Assembly: GCF_014640315.1 (NCBI RefSeq)
Contig: NZ_BMGS01000009.1
Span: forward strand, 124,001 to 188,000
Length of the DNA: 64,000 nucleotides
Reading direction: 5' to 3'
Origin: Hymenobacter glacieicola
GTDB taxonomy: Bacteria > Bacteroidota > Bacteroidia > Cytophagales > Hymenobacteraceae
The position numbers and the translations under genes were made by a program. Shown here in pieces: positions 17,645 to 25,993 of the stretch; within the stretch, counting starts at the first letter, position 1; each line of letters starts with the position of its first letter. The notes under the pieces were generated by a model. It ran no database searches. It was not told the origin of the DNA and saw only the letters and a list, made by a program, of their open reading frames with translations.

Positions 17645-18892
17645 ATGGCGAGTACTTCTGATTTGGGGGCAACGTGGGTAGCGGTAGTGGGTGGGGGGCC
17701 GGCGGGGCTGCTGGCTGCCCAGCACCTGGCCGAAGCGGGCAACCGTGTCATCGTGTATGAGGCCCAGGCTACCCTGGGACGTAAATTTCTGGTGGCCGGC
17801 CACGGGGGCTTCAACCTGACCAACGGGGAACCGACGGCCAGCTTTGCAACCCGCTACGCCGCTCGGCAGCCCGAGTTTGCCTGTTATTTCCAGCATTTTT
17901 CCGCCGCCGAGCTGCGCGCCTGGGCCCACGGCCTGGGCATCGGTACCTTTGTGGGCACCAGCGGCCGGGTTTTTCCGCTGGAGGAGCACAAGCCCGCCCA
18001 CCTGCTGCGCGCCTGGCTGGAGCACCTGCGCACACTCGGGGTAGAGCTGAAAACCCGCCACCGCTGGCTAGGCTTCGCGGGAGAAACGGGGCTGCGCATC
18101 CTGGATGAGGCCACCGCCCAGCAAACCGTAGTGCATCCCACGGCTACCCTGCTGGCCCTGGGCGGCGCCAGCTGGACCAAAACCGGCTCCGATGGCCGCT
18201 GGACCGCCGCTTTCGAGGAAATTGGGGTGCAAACCGTGCCTTTCGAGCCCAGCAACTGCGGGGCTGAAGTGGCGTGGTCGGCCTTTTTCCGGGAGAAAGT
18301 AGGGCGGCAACCGCTCAAGAACATTGCCCTGACCTGCGCGGGCCAAACCATGCGTGGGGAAATAATGCTGACGGAATACGGCCTGGAGGGCACGCCGGTA
18401 TATGCCCTCACGCCGGCTCTGCGGGCCGTATTGGCGGCGGGCGCGCCAGCTACCCTTACCCTTAATCTTAAACCCGAGCTGCCCGAAGCTCAGCTCCTGA
18501 GCAAGCTGGCGGGCCGGCGGCCGGGCAAGTCCCTGGCTTCCTTTCTGGCCGATGCCCTGAAGCTCAGGCCCCCCGTCCCGACTCTTCTCCGGGAGGTAGG
18601 CCCGGAGCAGCTACCGGCGGCGCCTCCCGAGCTGGCCCGGCTGCTTACCAGCCTGCCTATTCCCGTCACTGGCCTGCGCCCCCTGGAGGAAGCCATCAGT
18701 ACGGCCGGTGGCGTGGCCTGGCCTGAAGTAGATGAAGACCTGATGCTGCGCCGCCGGCCGGGCACTTTCGTGGCCGGTGAAATGCTGGACTGGGAGGCAC
18801 CGACGGGCGGCTATTTGCTGCAAGGCTGCTTCAGCACCGGCGCCTGGGCCGCCCGGGGCCTGGCCCAGTGGCTGGGGGCGGCGGTGACGTAG
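17645..18892 (+). CDS. BaiN/HI0933-like flavoprotein (NAD(P)/FAD oxidoreductase)
   Basis: A 415-residue FAD-binding protein. The Rossmann motif VAVVGGGPAGLLAAQHL lies at residues 12-28, and GRKFLVAGHGGFNLTN (about 45-60) is the second hallmark of the HI0933/BaiN group. The C-terminal FAD contact (GTFVAGEMLDWEAPTGGYLLQGCFSTG) is complete. Its composition fits the TIGR03862 subfamily of unknown substrate. The start follows directly after the TACCTTTG element at 17633-17640, so no ribosome binding site is expected. The hairpin 18980-19012 lies downstream. Confidence 0.88.
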   Translation: MASTSDLGATWVAVVGGGPAGLLAAQHLAEAGNRVIVYEAQATLGRKFLVAGHGGFNLTNGEPTASFATRYAARQPEFACYFQHFSAAELRAWAHGLGIGTFVGTSGRVFPLEEHKPAHLLRAWLEHLRTLGVELKTRHRWLGFAGETGLRILDEATAQQTVVHPTATLLALGGASWTKTGSDGRWTAAFEEIGVQTVPFEPSNCGAEVAWSAFFREKVGRQPLKNIALTCAGQTMRGEIMLTEYGLEGTPVYALTPALRAVLAAGAPATLTLNLKPELPEAQLLSKLAGRRPGKSLASFLADALKLRPPVPTLLREVGPEQLPAAPPELARLLTSLPIPVTGLRPLEEAISTAGGVAWPEVDEDLMLRRRPGTFVAGEMLDWEAPTGGYLLQGCFSTGAWAARGLAQWLGAAVT

Positions 18893-18979
18893 TGATTCGG
18901 TGGTTCCGTGAGTGATGCTATGGTGGCCAAGCGCGCGGCTTGTTCATGCTTCGGGCCATGCTACGCCTCTTAATGCGAC

Positions 18980-19012
18980 AAACCCCTACCTCCAGGCTGG
19001 AAGTAAGGGTTT
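18980..19012 (+). terminator. Imperfect hairpin after the flavoprotein gene
   Basis: AAACCC (18980-18985) pairs with GGGTTT (19007-19012), with inner pairs TAC/GTA and TCCAG/CTGGA. It lies 88 bases after the stop and shortly before a convergent gene. Confidence 0.45.
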
Positions 19013-19078
19013 GCTATGTTTTCTAGGGGTAGGACTTCAAGGCGGCCAGCTGGGGCAGCCAGCCTATCTTCCGCGGCG

Positions 19079-19339
19079 TTACCGCTCTTCGCGGTGCACC
19101 CGCTCGGCCTCCTCGGCTTCGGCCAGGATGGCTTTGGCCTCGGTGAGCAGGCGCTGGCCGTGGTCGAGCTGCTGGCGCAGGATCAGGGCAAACAGAATAA
19201 AATACGAGACAATGGGCAGGAAAACGCCCAGGGCAAACCACAGCCAGAAGGATCGGCCGTAGCTATAGGCGCAGTAGCCGGTGGTGAGCGGCAGCAGCGA
19301 CATGGCGAAAATACCGCCTATCAGTAGATCTACGAACAT
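19079..19339 (-). CDS. Small membrane protein with charged C-terminal helix
   Basis: An 86-residue protein with two hydrophobic segments (about 3-20 and 30-52) followed by a charged, probably helical tail rich in Glu, Ala and Arg (LLTEAKAILAEAEEAERVHREER). Function unknown. The start MFVDLLIGG at 19339 was chosen because the longer reading adds a Ser/Pro-rich stretch with no coding look. A TATCTTCC box (19370-19377, - strand) lies 30 bases upstream and could be a variant -7 element. It is divergent from the DAC-domain gene. Confidence 0.65.
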   Translation of the reverse strand: MFVDLLIGGIFAMSLLPLTTGYCAYSYGRSFWLWFALGVFLPIVSYFILFALILRQQLDHGQRLLTEAKAILAEAEEAERVHREER

Positions 19340-19551
19340 AGCACAGCGGGGCGAAGGCGTGGAACTTCTGGAAGATACACCGCTTTCCGCTGGCTGACAA
19401 GTCCGGCTGGTACTACGGGCAGTAGGGCAACCACTGGCGGGCTCGGAAAGTTGTGAAAATGCGCTGGTATTTAGCTGATAAATCCATCCTTCGCCGGAAT
19501 TTCCCGTACTTCCTCCTTTGCGCTTTCTTTCGCCCACTCCTCGCCCTCCCT

Positions 19552-21003
19552 ATGTGGGAAAATCAAAGTCTGTTTCGCGTTTCGGCCCAGCTCTCGGCCG
19601 ATGGTATCTTTAACCTGCTCGACCGTAGTCTTAAGCCGGAAGTATTTCTGCTCGGAATTGCCTCGGCGCGCGAAACCTCGGAGCCGGAGGCAATTGTCGT
19701 AGAACCCGCCTCGCACCGCTACCGCCCCCACGATTTTACGGCCATTAAGGCCCGGGCCGCCGCCCTGGAGCCCGATGGCCCCCGAGAAGTCGTCTACCAC
19801 CTGCATCCCCTGGACCACGACCGGTTTGAAAAGCACCGCTGGTACGAGCTGCTACGGCGGGCCACTGAGCACTCCCTCAACGACTTAGTAGGGCTGCGCG
19901 AAGAAGACCGGGTCAGTTTCTGCTCCCTGCCAGTGAGCGTGGGCGGCTACCTTGTGATTGTGGTGTTGCAGCTCTCGGCCGAGGTGTACACCAGCTACTA
20001 CGCCCTTCCCGGCCCGGCCGGCCCCGCGCGGCCAGCCTCCTTGCTGGCCGCTACCGTGCTGGAGTTTTTGCAGGATGCCTCCCGGGCCCTGCGCGAGTCG
20101 GACACGGACGATGACCGGCCCGTGCTGGACCGCGACTACAACGAAGTGCTGCGCGCGGCCGGCCGCCGGTTTATGCTGCGGGCGGCGGCTGGCTCCCACG
20201 GCCTCTACGATGCCTGCAACGGCATTGCCGCCCTGCGCCACGAAGGCGACGAAGGCGTGGGCACCATGCTCATTTCCCGGCGCAACCACCAGTCCGTGGT
20301 GCCCATCATGACCCTGGAGTCGCCGATACCGCTGCGCGACTACCGCCGCGTGCGCAAGCTACTGGAGCTGAGCGAGGACCGCAACGCCCTGCTCACGGAT
20401 GCCTCCGACGTATTTGGGCTGGGCTACCTGGTGGAGCCCACCGACCCGCAGTATGAGCCCCTGTTCACGGTGCACTTCACCAAGCACTACAGCTGGGAGC
20501 TCAGCCACGACGAGCACATGATGATGAAAGTCGTGTCGAACACGCCCCGCCTGCCCCAGGGCACGGTGGATGAAATTAATTTTGGGGTAGCCCTGCGACG
20601 CGTGTTTCCCGGGGTTGATGCGGCCGGCGCCGCCTACCTCTGGGAGCTGACCCTTAGGGCAACGGCCCAGGCCAATGGTACTATTCTGGTGATTTCGGAG
20701 GGGGCCGCCCAGGAAGCGGCCCGCCTCACGCGGCAGTGTTTCCGCGTTTCGCCCCGCCTGATGACGCCCTCGGTTCTGCGCCTGGTTACCAACATCGACG
20801 GGGCCGTGCTGATTGATCCGGCGGGCACTTGCTACGCCATTGGCGTCATTCTGGACGGGCTGGCCACGGAAAAGGGCGACTCTTCCCGTGGCTCGCGCTA
20901 CAACTCGGCGCTGCGCTACGTGGAAAGCAGCCGCTACCCGGTGCTGGTGGTGGTAGTCAGTGAGGACGGCTGGATTGACCTGCTACCCCCCATGCGGCGC
21001 TGA
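19552..21003 (+). CDS. DAC (DisA_N-like) diadenylate cyclase with N-terminal sensor-type region
   Basis: A 483-residue soluble protein. The C-terminal ~75 residues carry diadenylate-cyclase features: DGAVLID (Asp416-Gly-Ala418), AIGVILDG, and RGSRYNSA (446-453) in the position of the canonical G-T-R-H-R-x-A motif, ending LVVVVSEDGWIDLLPP. Such domains make c-di-AMP from two ATP. The N-terminal ~400 residues have no recognised catalytic motif; the architecture fits the 'DACNV'-type sensor-DAC proteins described by comparative genomics, named here from memory. There is no transmembrane helix, unlike CdaA, and no DisA DNA-binding part. The start MWENQSLF at 19552 was preferred; an upstream ATG at 19453 would add 33 residues. 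Tyr in place of the motif His makes activity uncertain. Confidence 0.75.
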   Translation: MWENQSLFRVSAQLSADGIFNLLDRSLKPEVFLLGIASARETSEPEAIVVEPASHRYRPHDFTAIKARAAALEPDGPREVVYHLHPLDHDRFEKHRWYELLRRATEHSLNDLVGLREEDRVSFCSLPVSVGGYLVIVVLQLSAEVYTSYYALPGPAGPARPASLLAATVLEFLQDASRALRESDTDDDRPVLDRDYNEVLRAAGRRFMLRAAAGSHGLYDACNGIAALRHEGDEGVGTMLISRRNHQSVVPIMTLESPIPLRDYRRVRKLLELSEDRNALLTDASDVFGLGYLVEPTDPQYEPLFTVHFTKHYSWELSHDEHMMMKVVSNTPRLPQGTVDEINFGVALRRVFPGVDAAGAAYLWELTLRATAQANGTILVISEGAAQEAARLTRQCFRVSPRLMTPSVLRLVTNIDGAVLIDPAGTCYAIGVILDGLATEKGDSSRGSRYNSALRYVESSRYPVLVVVVSEDGWIDLLPPMRR

Positions 21004-21061
21004 TTACCAGTAAGGCCGCTGGCGGTTCCGGCATTTAAGTAAAGAGCTACCAAGCAAGTGG

Positions 21062-21433
21062 TTACGCTACCTCTTCCCGCAAAATACTAGGGTAAAGACA
21101 GGGGCTGCTGGCCACCAGGTGCAGCACTAGGTGCATGCCGGTTTCCTGAAGTTGCGCGACTACTGCCAGCGGTAGGTCGCACCAATGCAGGGTAATGCCC
21201 GCTTGTTGAGCCAGGCGGTCGGCGCGCCATATAGCTTGCTGGGCTTGCCGGGTCAGTGGCCCTAGCTGTTGGCAATCAACCCAGATGTGCTTTGCTCCGG
21301 TGGCCGGTAAGGCTAGCACCACGGCCTGTTCCAGCCGGATTGCATCCGTAACGCTGCTGATTTGTCCTCGCAGGTGTAACCCCACGCATCCTTTACTACC
21401 TACTTTAAAAATGAAAAACTGGTCGGGATTCAT
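21062..21433 (-). CDS. STAS-like domain protein
   Basis: A 123-residue cytoplasmic protein with the length and pattern of a STAS (anti-sigma-factor antagonist) domain: an early strand GLHLRGQISSVTDAIRLEQAV, then KHIWVDCQQLGPLTRQAQQAIWRADRLAQQAGITLHW, which fits strand-loop-helix with the phospho-acceptor loop of the family. No clear D-S/T-S/T phosphorylation triplet is seen (DCQ instead), so regulation may differ. The start at 21433 (MNPDQFF) is preferred. It lies downstream of a response-regulator gene on the same strand with a 155-base gap. The STAS call is by fold-level pattern and is tentative. Confidence 0.55.
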   Translation of the reverse strand: MNPDQFFIFKVGSKGCVGLHLRGQISSVTDAIRLEQAVVLALPATGAKHIWVDCQQLGPLTRQAQQAIWRADRLAQQAGITLHWCDLPLAVVAQLQETGMHLVLHLVASSPCLYPSILREEVA

Positions 21434-21588
21434 CAACGGAGAAGATAGGAAAGTGCAGCTCACCAAAGCTACTTTTTCCAGTGCCTGGCCTGAATCCGCC
21501 CAAATACGGAATCGTATTACGGTTTACCCTGATTTCAACCTCCGTATTTCCCGCAGCGGTGTCGCCGTTTATTGCCCGGTTGAGTAGC

Positions 21589-22239
21589 CTATAGCAGCCC
21601 CTGGGTCACGGCGTATTTGATGAGGGCTGCTGTGTTGCGCACCTGGGTTTTCTCGATGATGTTCTGGCGGTGCGTTTCAATGGTGCGCTTGCTGGTAAAG
21701 AGCTTCTCCGCTATTTCCCCAGTGGTAAAGCCCTCGCCAATTAGCCGGAGCACTTCTGTTTCCCGCCGCGAAAGTGTGCAAACGGCTTTATTCTCCCCTG
21801 CAACTGGTGCTTTTTCTCCGCGGCTGCGCAGCTTGTGCAGCAACTCTATCCCTAGCTCCGTGCACAAAAATTGCCGACCCTCCGCCACCGCGCGGATGGC
21901 AAAGTGTATTTCCGCCTTCCCTACATTTTTCAGCACATATCCCAGGGCGCCAGCTTCCAGCATGCGGTTGATGTACTCCTCGTGGCTTAGCATGGACAGG
22001 ATAAGCACCTGTACTTGGGGGTAGTGTTTGCGTAGTTGCTGCAGGGTTTCGTACCCGTCCATTTCGGGCATATTGATATCGAGCAGCACTACGTCTACCT
22101 CCACGGTAGGAAGCAGGGCCAGGAGCTGCCGGCCGTTGCTGGCTTCAGCCACTACCTGCAGGTCGTCCTCTCCCGACAGCAATGCCCGAATTCCATCCCG
22201 AATAATGGCATGATCATCTGCCAGTGCAATACGGATCAT
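21589..22239 (-). CDS. NarL/LuxR-type response regulator
   Basis: A 216-residue two-component transcription factor. The receiver domain (1-120) has the acidic pocket Asp8/Asp9, phospho-acceptor Asp54 in LLDINMPEMDG, and Lys104. The C-terminal HTH (about 150-212) has the GerE pattern LSRRETEVLRLIGEGFTTGEIAEKLFTSKRTIETHRQNI. All phosphorylation residues are kept. No histidine kinase is encoded next to it, so the partner must be elsewhere. The start at 22239 gives MIRIALADDH, as usual for the family. Confidence 0.93.
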   Translation of the reverse strand: MIRIALADDHAIIRDGIRALLSGEDDLQVVAEASNGRQLLALLPTVEVDVVLLDINMPEMDGYETLQQLRKHYPQVQVLILSMLSHEEYINRMLEAGALGYVLKNVGKAEIHFAIRAVAEGRQFLCTELGIELLHKLRSRGEKAPVAGENKAVCTLSRRETEVLRLIGEGFTTGEIAEKLFTSKRTIETHRQNIIEKTQVRNTAALIKYAVTQGLL

Positions 22240-22356
22240 GTGTGTACATAGTAATTGTCAGTAGGCATACGTAAAGCGGCCCAGCTAGCACCGCCTGATG
22301 TTCAGTTTGAAATATACAGAAAATCAGATTATGCTCCTCCGTTGACGCGCAAGGGA

Positions 22357-22416
22357 AGTCGGCTGCTGGGGCCGCCGCGCCTGGCGCGGCTTGCGGCGAA
22401 GGCTCCAGCAACTGAC
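22357..22416 (-). terminator. GC-rich hairpin after the aldo/keto reductase gene
   Basis: A core GCCGCGCC-T-GGCGCGGC (22374-22390) sits inside an outer GCTGG..CCAGC pairing (22365-22409). It starts a few bases after the stop at 22423 (- strand) and probably ends that transcript. Confidence 0.5.
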
Positions 22417-22422
22417 TATTTA

Positions 22423-23412
22423 TCAGCCATTTACCGACTTCATCATTTGCTCGGGGTAGCGCTGCCCGGCCGCCGCATGCTGCGAAGCCAGCTGGTTGAT
22501 GCGGGCCAGGTCTTCGAGGGAAAGCAGAATGTCGGCCGCACCTACGTTTTCCTCCAGGTAGGGCACGCGCTTGGTGCCGGGAATGGGCACAATGTCTTCG
22601 CCCTGAGCCAGTACCCAGGCCAGGGCCAGCTGCCCCGGCGTGCAGTTTTTTTCGACAGCCATTTCTTTGATGCGGGCCACCAGGTCCAGGTTTTTCTGGA
22701 AGTTTTCGCCCTGGAAACGGGGGGTAAAGCGGCGGTAATCGTCCTCGGCCAGGTCTTCGAAGCGCTGGATTTGGCCCGTTAGAAAGCCGCGGCCCAGGGG
22801 CGAGTAGGGCACGAAGCCTATGCCCAGCTCCCGGCAGGTTGGCAGAATTTCGTCCTCCGGCTCCCGGCTCCAGAGCGAGTATTCGGTTTGCAGGGCCGTA
22901 ATGGGGTGCACTTGGCTGGCCCGGCGCAGGGTATCGGGGGCGGCTTCGGAGAGGCCCAGGTAACGCACTTTGCCTTCCTCCACGAGGCGGCTCATAGCCC
23001 CTACCGTTTCCTCAATGGGCGTGGCGGGGTCTACGCGGTGCTGGTAGTAGAGGTCAATGTAATCGGTGCCCAAGCGGCGCAGGCTGGCTTCGCAGGCAGC
23101 TTTCACGTATTCAGGGCGGCCGTTGATGCCGCGCTTGGCGGGGTCGGCAGGGTCGCGCTGAATCCCGAATTTGGTGGCGACTACCACGCCTTCCCGGCGA
23201 CCTTGCAGGGCCCGGCCCAGCAGTTCCTCGTTTAGGAAGGGGCCGTACATGTCGGCGGTGTCAAAAAAGGTAACGCCCAGGTCCAGGGCCCGGTGAATGG
23301 TGCGCTGGCTTTCGGCGTCGTCGCGCTGCCCGTAAAAGTCAGACATGCCCATGCAGCCCAGGCCCAGGGCGGATACGTGCAGGCCGGCGCGGCCCAGAGT
23401 GCGGGTTTTCAT
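22423..23412 (-). CDS. Aldo/keto reductase (AKR13-like)
   Basis: NADPH-dependent carbonyl reductase with a TIM barrel, 329 residues. The catalytic tetrad is visible: Asp51, Tyr56 (FFDTADMYG), Lys81 (VVATKFG) and His125 (YYQHRVD). The N-terminus (LGRAGLHVSALGLGCMGMSDFYG) and the C-terminal NADP site (IPGTKRVPYLEENVGA) match the YakC/AKR13 group. The start MKTRTLGR at 23412 fits the family; a longer frame to 23502 adds an unrelated Cys-rich leader. The substrate cannot be predicted. The gene is divergent from the DUF4112 gene. Confidence 0.92.
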   Translation of the reverse strand: MKTRTLGRAGLHVSALGLGCMGMSDFYGQRDDAESQRTIHRALDLGVTFFDTADMYGPFLNEELLGRALQGRREGVVVATKFGIQRDPADPAKRGINGRPEYVKAACEASLRRLGTDYIDLYYQHRVDPATPIEETVGAMSRLVEEGKVRYLGLSEAAPDTLRRASQVHPITALQTEYSLWSREPEDEILPTCRELGIGFVPYSPLGRGFLTGQIQRFEDLAEDDYRRFTPRFQGENFQKNLDLVARIKEMAVEKNCTPGQLALAWVLAQGEDIVPIPGTKRVPYLEENVGAADILLSLEDLARINQLASQHAAAGQRYPEQMMKSVNG

Positions 23413-23570
23413 AGCAAAGAAAGTTGGTTGGTGAGCGGGTAGGTAAGCAAGCTGTACGCAGCCACAACCACATTTGCCGCCGGATGTTCGCCGGGCAGGC
23501 ACCCCCAGCGGCCCAGCGGCCGTATGACTACCGCTTTCGTACTGTTTCCTCCTGGCCCCGCCCCTGCCCG

Positions 23571-24065
23571 ATGTCTACTCCTACCCCTCCTTCCTTCGAC
23601 CAAGATGACCGCCTGCGCTGGGTAGAGCGCATATCCCACCTGCTCGACAGCCAGTTCCGGGTGCCCGGCACTACCTGGCGCTTCGGCCTCGACCCTATCA
23701 TGGGCCTGATTCCGGTGGTTGGGGGCCTGCCTTCCCTAGCTATTTCGGGGGTACTGATTCTGACCATGTTACGCCACGGGGCCAGCGGCAGCCTGGTGAT
23801 GCGCATGGCGCTGAACGTGCTGCTGGATACCGTTATTGGGGCCATTCCGGTGCTGGGCAACATCTTCGACTTCGCCTACAAAGCCAACGACCGGAACGTG
23901 CGCCTGCTGCGCGCCCACTACGCCGAGGGCAAGTATCAGGGCAGTGGTAAGGGGCTGCTGGCGGGCGTGCTGCTCGGGCTGCTGGTGCTGGGCGGGTTGC
24001 TGGTGTGGGGCGCCTGGGCCCTGGGTAGCGCCCTCTGGCGCTGGGCTGAGCAGCTGAACTGGTAA
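23571..24065 (+). CDS. DUF4112 membrane protein
   Basis: A 164-residue protein with the DUF4112 signature: RWRFGLDPIMGL-like WRFGLDPIMGLIPVVGG (about 33-49), then LNVLLDTVIGAIPVLGNIFDFAYKANDRN (85-113), two Gly/Pro-rich amphipathic membrane hairpins. A further hydrophobic helix lies near the C-terminus (about 128-150). The function of the family is unknown. The ATG at 23571 (MSTPTPPSF) is preferred over an upstream frame start inside the divergent promoter region. Confidence 0.88.
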   Translation: MSTPTPPSFDQDDRLRWVERISHLLDSQFRVPGTTWRFGLDPIMGLIPVVGGLPSLAISGVLILTMLRHGASGSLVMRMALNVLLDTVIGAIPVLGNIFDFAYKANDRNVRLLRAHYAEGKYQGSGKGLLAGVLLGLLVLGGLLVWGAWALGSALWRWAEQLNW

Positions 24066-24142
24066 GCAGCAACCCGCCGGAAAAGTCTAGAAGCGCAGCC
24101 GCCAGGGCCGAAGCCCTCACGCCGGGCTCATAAATCTGGTTG

Positions 24143-24150
24143 TACCTTTG
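24143..24150 (+). promoter_or_regulatory. -7 promoter element of the lipoprotein-Sco-cytochrome operon
   Basis: TACCTTTG ends 4 bases before a GTG at 24155. The fixed 4-base gap seen at other genes supports that GTG as the true start of a leaderless mRNA. Confidence 0.6.
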
Positions 24151-24154
24151 CGGC

Positions 24155-24568
24155 GTGAAAACGCTCCGATTTGCTCCTTTACTGCTGGTTTTATCGGCCT
24201 GCCTGTCGCTGCAAAGCGAGGAGCAGCAGGCCGAAGACGCCGAGAAAGCCCTGCTGGCCCGCCACGACGAGCTGATGGCCCAGATGGACCAGCTCTATAC
24301 CCTGCGTCAGCAGCTGCAAAAAACTCCAACTCCCGATACCGCCGCCGCGGGCCGGCAGCGCCGGGCCCTGGCCGCCGCTGAGGCCGGCATGATGTTTTGG
24401 ATGCACCGGTACCGCCGCCCCCAGGATACGGTAGCCGTGGCGCACCGCCTGACTTATTATTCAAGTCAGCAACAACGAATTGATTCTGTCGGCCGCTTGT
24501 TCCGTACGAGTGTCGACTCGGCCCGCTTGCTGCTGCAGGCACCGGCCGCTAACCATCCTACCCCATGA
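24155..24568 (+). CDS. Small lipoprotein, first gene of a Sco/cytochrome operon
   Basis: A 137-residue protein with a lipoprotein signal (LLLVLSAC, Cys16) and then a charged helical stretch rich in Gln and Glu. The start is taken as GTG at 24155, because it lies 4 bases after TACCTTTG and directly gives the signal peptide VKTLRFAPLLL. No ATG is available nearby. The stop overlaps the next ATG by four bases, so it is co-translated with the Sco-like gene. No domain recognised. It may assist copper or cytochrome delivery, judging only from its neighbours. Confidence 0.65.
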   Translation: MKTLRFAPLLLVLSACLSLQSEEQQAEDAEKALLARHDELMAQMDQLYTLRQQLQKTPTPDTAAAGRQRRALAAAEAGMMFWMHRYRRPQDTVAVAHRLTYYSSQQQRIDSVGRLFRTSVDSARLLLQAPAANHPTP

Positions 24569-25257
24569 ATACCTCTTTTCTGCGCTCGGCGGGGCACTTG
24601 CTCCTAGCCAGCGTGCTGTTCAGCGCCACCGCGGCCCTGCCGGCCTGCACCACCAATCCCGAAGCAGATAAGCCGGAGCGCCTGTCTATCATCGGCATCA
24701 AACACTCCGCCCCGCGCACCCCCGCCGATACCCTGCCCGACCCGGTGCCTTCCTTCCGGCTGACCAATCAGGAAGGCAAGACGATTACCAACCAGACGTT
24801 TGCCGGCAAGGTCTACATCACCGATTTCTTCTTTGCAACGTGCCCCAGCATCTGCCCCAAAATGCAGAGCGAAATGCTGCGCGTGTACAAGCAGTTCGAA
24901 GGCAACCCCAACGTGCTGTTTCTGAGCCACACCATCGACCCGGCCCACGACTCGATTCCGGTATTGCGCGACTACGCCGAGCGCCTGGGCATCAAGGACG
25001 CCTCGCGCTGGCACTTCGCCACCGCCCCCCACGACACGGTATTTGCCCTGGCGCACGCCTACATGGCTTCGGCGCAGGTAGATAAGAAGGTAGCCGGCGG
25101 CTTTGCCCACAGCGGAGCCTTTGCCCTCATCGACTCCCACCGCCGCATCCGAGGTGTGTACGACGGCATGGAAAAGTCGGAAGTGGACCGTCTGATTCAG
25201 GAGCTACCCCTGCTGCTGAAAGAGGAGCAGGAAGAACAAAAAGTAGCCACCCGATGA
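24565..25257 (+). CDS. SCO1/SenC-family protein (copper chaperone or thiol reductase)
   Basis: A 230-residue thioredoxin-fold lipoprotein (lipobox ending at Cys28) on the outer face of a membrane. The copper-binding set of the Sco family is complete: CPSIC with Cys93 and Cys97, and His182 in GFAHSGAF. Sco proteins deliver copper to the CuA site of cytochrome c oxidase or keep its cysteines reduced. It overlaps both neighbours by 4 bases, and the following gene is a cytochrome c, so the three genes form one respiratory operon. No oxidase subunit lies in the window. Confidence 0.92.
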   Translation: MNTSFLRSAGHLLLASVLFSATAALPACTTNPEADKPERLSIIGIKHSAPRTPADTLPDPVPSFRLTNQEGKTITNQTFAGKVYITDFFFATCPSICPKMQSEMLRVYKQFEGNPNVLFLSHTIDPAHDSIPVLRDYAERLGIKDASRWHFATAPHDTVFALAHAYMASAQVDKKVAGGFAHSGAFALIDSHRRIRGVYDGMEKSEVDRLIQELPLLLKEEQEEQKVATR

Positions 25258-25688
25258 GCCGGACCGGGCTTTTCAGTCGGGCCGGGCTGGCCGTGGCGGG
25301 TTGCGTTACCCTGCTGCTGGGCCTAAGCGGCTGCTTTACGGAGCGTCAGAACGAGGGGGCCAAGCTTTACGCTACCCACTGCGCCAGCTGCCACGGCGAC
25401 CAGGGCCAGGGGCTGGAACGCCTGATTCCGGCCGTAGCCAAGACGGACTACATTGCCCTTCACCGCGCCGAGTTGCCGTGCATTGTGCGCAAGGGCATGA
25501 AGGGCCCGCTCACGGTCAACGGCATTGCCTATAACCAGGTCATGCCTGGCCACGAAGACCTGACCGACTCCCAGATTACCAACCTGCTAAACTTCCTGCA
25601 AACCAACTGGGGCAACACCAACCAGCCCTACACCATCCGGGAAGCCTCGGAGCTGCTGGGCCGCTGCAATGGCTCCGACGGGCAGTAG
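25254..25688 (+). CDS. Membrane-anchored class I cytochrome c
   Basis: A 144-residue c-type cytochrome with a lipoprotein signal (LLGLSGC, Cys27). The haem motif is CASCH (43-47), in the context GAKLYATHCASCHGDQGQGLERLIP. The distal ligand is probably Met97 in NQVMPGHEDLTD. The mature part is a single mono-haem domain. It overlaps the Sco gene by four bases. It may act as an electron donor or acceptor near the terminal oxidase. Confidence 0.92.
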   Translation: MSRTGLFSRAGLAVAGCVTLLLGLSGCFTERQNEGAKLYATHCASCHGDQGQGLERLIPAVAKTDYIALHRAELPCIVRKGMKGPLTVNGIAYNQVMPGHEDLTDSQITNLLNFLQTNWGNTNQPYTIREASELLGRCNGSDGQ

Positions 25689-25993
25689 CCTCCCCCTTCC
25701 GAGCCGCCGCCTGATGACCGATTAACCAATTTCGGGCCGAACACTTCCAACTGTTTGGGCCGAAACTGGTCGGCCGTCTTGGTTACCCTAACACCCAGCC
25801 GCGGAGCCTGAAGTAACCGGGCCGGACCGCCATTCACTGAGCCAGCCCCAGCCGGCAAGGGAGCTTGGCAAGGGCGTTTCGACCCAGTTACCGCGCCAGA
25901 ATATTTTCACCTTGGGCCCACAAACCGCCCGTTTTGAGGTGTGCATCTTCCCCCAAACCTGCTTAGCTTGCAGCTTCATCTGTCTGTTTTGTT
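25689..25993. other. Intergenic gap, no gene seen
   Basis: 305 bases with no convincing open frame or RNA gene. An imperfect inverted repeat (TTTCGGGCC near 25730 and GGGCCGAAA near 25759) lies about 40 bases after the cytochrome stop and may be its terminator. TAGCTTGC near 25963 is a poor promoter match. Confidence 0.5.
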
